A DNA stretch of 39,401 bases from Desulfobacula sp. (GTDB lineage Bacteria; Desulfobacterota; Desulfobacteria; Desulfobacterales; Desulfobacteraceae), in contig JAIFMF010000036.1 in assembly GCA_020048635.1 (NCBI GenBank), positions 1 through 39,401 of the forward strand. The letters run 5' to 3'. The notes under the pieces are model-generated. The model made no database searches. It was not told the DNA's origin and was given only the letters and a program-made list of their open reading frames with translations. Position numbers and translations under genes: made by a program. Positions 35,311-39,401 of this stretch are shown here, one piece after another; positions within the stretch are counted from its first letter, which is position 1, and the number at the start of each line of letters is the position of its first letter.

Positions 35311-37152
35311 ATGAATTTTATGTTTTCAGACATTGGCAGCGCATTGAAAAGTATAAAAAAGAAGGGTATTCCCAAGATAACCCTGCTGAATACCAATAAT
35401 ATCAAGTCTAAAAAGCAGGCGTTTGCAGATCATCTGAAAAAACAGTTTGACAAGGCGGACTCCCAGGGGAAATCTTTCCCTTTGCAAGCAGTTCCAGCAG
35501 TTCTTCAGGCAGGTCAGGATTTGGATTTAAAAAAAGAGAAATCTTTCCCACCGAAGACAACCGCTGAGCCTCTTCAGGTGTTTCAAAGTTCCAAGAATGC
35601 AATGCGCCTGTTGTCAAATAAGCTGAACAAAGAGAAAGGAATCGGTTTCGTCTCTGCATTAAAGGAAATTTTATTCAAGCTGTCAGAGGGTGATCTGAAA
35701 AACTTTGCAATCGATGCAGAGGGCCTTGAAGCGTTGAAAAAAATGCTCTTAAAGGCAGGATTCAAGGAAGGTAATTTAGATGAGGCCTTTACTGAGCTTC
35801 TTGAAAAGACAAAGTCTGAAAAAGTTACCCTGTCCGATTTGATGGGTAAGCTATCCGACCTTCCCCTTGAAGAAAAACCAGAAGAAAAAGTTCAACCTGA
35901 AAGTTTTTTTGAAATATCAGCCCTTCCTTTTTTTGAATCCCTTCTGAATTCTCTGGGGATTAAAAACGAGGATATTCAGAAAATCATGGCTGAGGCGGAT
36001 AAAGGTGAAAAAGGCATCAGCCTTGATGTTATTATTGAAAAGCTCAAAGGGCTTCAGGAAAATTCTATTTATGCTCAAAAGCCCTTTGAAACTATTGAAA
36101 GTGATCGTAATTATCAACACCTGATGAAACAACTGGGGATGGAACAGGGTGAAGATAAAGTATCTCCGCTTACCCTGAATGAATTCGTGGACGCCCTTGA
36201 AAATCTTCGGAAAAAACTGTCACAAGAAGAAACAGCGCCAAAAGTGGTAGGAATTCCTGAACAAAAAAAACCGGTAACGGCCACTGAAAAAACACTTGAT
36301 CTTTTCAGTGCTTTGTTTAAGGGCCTTGAAGAGTTGAAACAACCGGAAAAAAGGGCAGCGGTTGGATTTTCACAAGATCAGATCAAAAATCAGTTTGAAA
36401 ATAAACTGCTTTTACCAGAGGATAAGAATGCCACAACAGGGAATACTCTTTTTTCAGTAAACAAGGATGTGATTCAGGGATCTGAAACAAAGCAAAAGGA
36501 TATGAATAAAAATTTTGAAGTGTTTCTAAATCAAAAGAAAAATAGTGAGATGGAGCTCGGGAGCTTGCAAAAGGAAGTCAGGGGAGTATTGAAGCAATTA
36601 AAGTCGGATAATTCAAAATTCATCGATCCATTACAGGCTTCAGGCGCAGAGGCGAAACCCGCGGATATGCAACCCGAAACCCATGCGTTGCGGACAAAGC
36701 CGTCTTTAAAGGATTTACCATCGTATGTGACCCATCAGGTGAGTAAAAGCCTTGTCCGGGCTGTCAATCAAGGTGAAAATATTTTAAAGATTCAATTAAA
36801 ACCCCCGGAGCTGGGACGTCTTGTGATGACCATAGACAATACCGGCAGCACTATAAAAGTCAGTATCATGACCGATAACCAGGCAGCAAAAGAGATCCTG
36901 GTGTCCAATATAAATGATATCAAGGTGGCGCTTTCAAATTCCGGTGTGAATCTTGAACGGTTTGACGTTGATATGAACAGTAATTTCCAGCAGTCCATGG
37001 CAGACGCGAGAAACCAGGCAGGAAATTCGGGTAAGCGGCAGAAAAACAGAGAAGGACTGCTGACGGACCCTTTGAACGGTGTGAGCAAGAATGATCCGGC
37101 AGCGATTCTTACCGCTTTGAAGCCGGATGGATCACTTCACTATGTTGCATAA
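35311..37152 (+). CDS. fliK: Flagellar hook-length control protein FliK
   Basis: C-terminal LKIQLKPPELGRLVMTIDNTGSTIKVSIMTDNQAAKEIL; ATG 35311 because track start 35260 lies inside the sigma-54 promoter. Confidence 0.92.
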   Translation: MNFMFSDIGSALKSIKKKGIPKITLLNTNNIKSKKQAFADHLKKQFDKADSQGKSFPLQAVPAVLQAGQDLDLKKEKSFPPKTTAEPLQVFQSSKNAMRLLSNKLNKEKGIGFVSALKEILFKLSEGDLKNFAIDAEGLEALKKMLLKAGFKEGNLDEAFTELLEKTKSEKVTLSDLMGKLSDLPLEEKPEEKVQPESFFEISALPFFESLLNSLGIKNEDIQKIMAEADKGEKGISLDVIIEKLKGLQENSIYAQKPFETIESDRNYQHLMKQLGMEQGEDKVSPLTLNEFVDALENLRKKLSQEETAPKVVGIPEQKKPVTATEKTLDLFSALFKGLEELKQPEKRAAVGFSQDQIKNQFENKLLLPEDKNATTGNTLFSVNKDVIQGSETKQKDMNKNFEVFLNQKKNSEMELGSLQKEVRGVLKQLKSDNSKFIDPLQASGAEAKPADMQPETHALRTKPSLKDLPSYVTHQVSKSLVRAVNQGENILKIQLKPPELGRLVMTIDNTGSTIKVSIMTDNQAAKEILVSNINDIKVALSNSGVNLERFDVDMNSNFQQSMADARNQAGNSGKRQKNREGLLTDPLNGVSKNDPAAILTALKPDGSLHYVA

Positions 37153-37164
37153 AGGAAAATAATC

Positions 37165-38283
37165 ATGGCCATTTCATCAACAGGAAACAAATCGCTTGAT
37201 AATATCTCTAATTCCTATCAATCCACGGACAAGGAAAAAACAAAGAAAGCAGAGGCCCTTGGCAAAGATAGTTTTCTTACCATGCTGGTGGCCCAGCTTC
37301 AGAATCAGGACCCGTTGAATCCAATGGATGGAACGGATTTTTCTGCCCAGTTGGCCCAATTTTCTCAGCTTGAACAATTGATCAACTTGAATGATTCAAT
37401 GGAAAGCCTTGCCAAGTCCTATGCTGAAAAATCAGAAGGTGATGTGGTGGGATATATCGGAAAACAGGTCACAGGAAATGTGGATACCATGAATGTGGAT
37501 AAGGGCACTGTTTCAGGTGGATTTTATAATATAGCAAGACCTGCCGACATCATGGTGACCATAACAGACGCCGATGGAAAAACCGTTAAGACCCTGTTCC
37601 AGGGTCAGCAGACAGCCGGCTCCCATACTATTTCCTGGGATGGTACCGATAACCAGGGCAAGGCGGTTGAAGACGGATCTTATAAATACAGCATCATGGC
37701 CAATGCGGGCGATGGATTTGCCGAATTGCCCTCAAGCGTTACCGGAAAGGTTGATGGCGTTACCTATAATAACGGCAAACCTTACCTTGTGGTTCAAGGT
37801 GTTCTTCTTGACCCGAAATCATTGACTTCTGTCATTAATCAAATTGATGGAAATGGCAATGGAAACGGAATGTTGGATTCTGCACTAAGCTATATCGGGA
37901 AAACCGTAACATCAGATTCTCCGGTTGTGCTGGTTGAAGATGGACTTGTTTCAGGGAAGGAATTTACTTTCACCCTTGATACACCAAAGGATGTGACCCT
38001 AAAGGTCTATGATTCCTCAGACAGGGTTGTTCGAACCATCACACTGCCCGCCTCTAATACGGTTGGCGGACAAAACAAGGTTGAGTGGAATGGAGTTTCT
38101 GATTCCGGAAGCAAAGTATCGGATGGATTATATTATTATACAACTCAAACAAATTCAGGATATGCAAAAACACCTGTGTCCGGAGAGGTTTCAGGTATAA
38201 AATATGTGAACAACAGCCAGTACCTTGTCATGAAAGACAGCGGGCGACTTGTTTCCGCATCGACACTGACAGCAATCAATTGA
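37165..38283 (+). CDS. flgD: Flagellar hook capping protein FlgD, with duplicated C-terminal module
   Basis: DSFLTMLVAQLQNQDPLNPMDGTDFSAQLAQFSQLEQL (FlgD N-term); two YIGK...FlgD-type modules. Confidence 0.95.
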   Translation: MAISSTGNKSLDNISNSYQSTDKEKTKKAEALGKDSFLTMLVAQLQNQDPLNPMDGTDFSAQLAQFSQLEQLINLNDSMESLAKSYAEKSEGDVVGYIGKQVTGNVDTMNVDKGTVSGGFYNIARPADIMVTITDADGKTVKTLFQGQQTAGSHTISWDGTDNQGKAVEDGSYKYSIMANAGDGFAELPSSVTGKVDGVTYNNGKPYLVVQGVLLDPKSLTSVINQIDGNGNGNGMLDSALSYIGKTVTSDSPVVLVEDGLVSGKEFTFTLDTPKDVTLKVYDSSDRVVRTITLPASNTVGGQNKVEWNGVSDSGSKVSDGLYYYTTQTNSGYAKTPVSGEVSGIKYVNNSQYLVMKDSGRLVSASTLTAIN

Positions 38284-38345
38284 TGGCCTGCAGTTTATTC
38301 ATAAATGGTTAATACGGTTAAGTTTAAATAATTAGGAGAGGGATT

Positions 38346-39401
38346 ATGTCTTTATCAAGTTCACTTTTTACAGGTACCAGTGGGTTGAAGAATATGGGAA
38401 ATGCACTTCAGGTTGTGGGCAACAATATTTCCAACTTGAACACCATCGGGTTTAAGAAGGGAAGAACAACCTTTGCAGATACCCTGTATGAGAGTGTTGC
38501 CACCCAGGCCGGAACTTCCCAGATGGGCCGCGGCATGGCCGTCGGGTCTGTGTCACAGAATTTTGCCCAGGGGTCCTTTGAGTCCACGGGAAACACAACT
38601 GATCTCTCCATCGGGGGTGAAGGATTTTTTGTGATGCGCCAGTCAAATTCAGAAAATACGTTTTATACCCGGGCAGGTAATTTCTTTTTTGATAAGGCAG
38701 GACAACTGGTCAATCCGGAAGGCTATATCGTCCAGGGGTGGACGCTTGATGAAGAAACAGGGGATGATATAGGTTCCATCAAGGACCTTGTGTTAAAGGC
38801 CTTTACCAATCCACCCAAAAAAAGTTCGAAAATTACCGCCATAACCAATCTGGATGCAGATTCTGCGAGTAACTCGGTCGTTCTCTCAAATAATTGGGAC
38901 AGCGGTGAAGATACTGTTATGGCGGCCACCAACTATGAGTATCAGACCGTTGTAAAAGTGTATGATGCCCTGGGAAGCACCCATGATGTGACCATTTTTT
39001 ATGATAAAAAATCAGGTACGGAATGGGAATATGTTGTGGCCTGTAATCCTCTCGAGGATAAGCGCAACTCCGTGCAGGGGACAGACAGCAAAGGGTTATT
39101 GGCAAGGGGGACCATTACCTTCAGCCAGAGCAGCGGGGATATTCTTGATTTCACCATGAGTGAGTTTACAGGCCGTCTGGGGAATTTTGAGGCCAATGGC
39201 GTTAATACAACAGATGCCATCAATTACCAGATTTTAAATTATGATGCCCTGCCCCTTGATGGATATGGATTTAATCTTTCGTTTAATGGTTCATCATGGA
39301 GTTTTGAGGATGTGAATAAAAATGGTGTCATTGAAGCGGCTGAGAAACCGGCTAATTACCCATTTGCCACTATTGTGTATTCAGATAGTCAGAATATCCA
39401 T
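38346..39401 (+). CDS. flgE: Flagellar hook protein FlgE, 3'-truncated by window edge
   Basis: MSLSSSLFTGTSGLKNMGNALQVVGNNISNLNTIGFKKGRTTFADTLYESVATQ...GEGFFVM; frame open to end of window; RBS AGGAGAGG. Confidence 0.95.
   Translation, partial: MSLSSSLFTGTSGLKNMGNALQVVGNNISNLNTIGFKKGRTTFADTLYESVATQAGTSQMGRGMAVGSVSQNFAQGSFESTGNTTDLSIGGEGFFVMRQSNSENTFYTRAGNFFFDKAGQLVNPEGYIVQGWTLDEETGDDIGSIKDLVLKAFTNPPKKSSKITAITNLDADSASNSVVLSNNWDSGEDTVMAATNYEYQTVVKVYDALGSTHDVTIFYDKKSGTEWEYVVACNPLEDKRNSVQGTDSKGLLARGTITFSQSSGDILDFTMSEFTGRLGNFEANGVNTTDAINYQILNYDALPLDGYGFNLSFNGSSWSFEDVNKNGVIEAAEKPANYPFATIVYSDSQNIH

Overview
The window looks like chromosomal DNA from a Desulfobacterota-type (sulfate-reducer-like) bacterium; the taxonomy is inferred from gene content and style only. 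No tRNA, rRNA, CRISPR array or IS element was recognised. Left part (1-19.3 kb): truncated aminotransferase, EngB and Era GTPases, small HNH nuclease, a reverse-strand protein ending in a serine-recombinase-like HTH, then a signalling block. The block comprises a Rossmann/NAD(P)-binding-PAS-histidine kinase, an NtrC-type sigma-54 activator, and a sigma-54-promoted REC-(Cys linker)-REC protein. It is followed by QueF, two Dus-family proteins, an MFS transporter, an alpha/beta hydrolase, a small lipoprotein, an acyl-CoA synthetase, a CoA-transferase-GNAT fusion, a LysA-like decarboxylase and an Lrp/AsnC regulator. Right part (19.5-39.4 kb): a flagellar/chemotaxis locus with REC-GAF-HD-GYP, PilZ, CheX, CheY, a receiver-less sigma-54 activator, an AMIN-like/TPR envelope protein, an FlrC-like activator with a degenerate receiver, then flgB-flgC-fliE-fliF-fliG-fliH-fliI-fliJ-motE-fliK-flgD-flgE (flgE truncated). 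Four good GG-N10-GC sigma-54 promoter matches are visible (about 6701, 23601, 27595, 35257). The best candidates for something undescribed are the Rossmann-kinase/NtrC/tandem-receiver cascade with its TATACA/TGTATA repeats, the FlgD with a duplicated C-terminal module, the CPxCPxCP motif in the MotE-like protein, and the recombinase-HTH-tailed protein.
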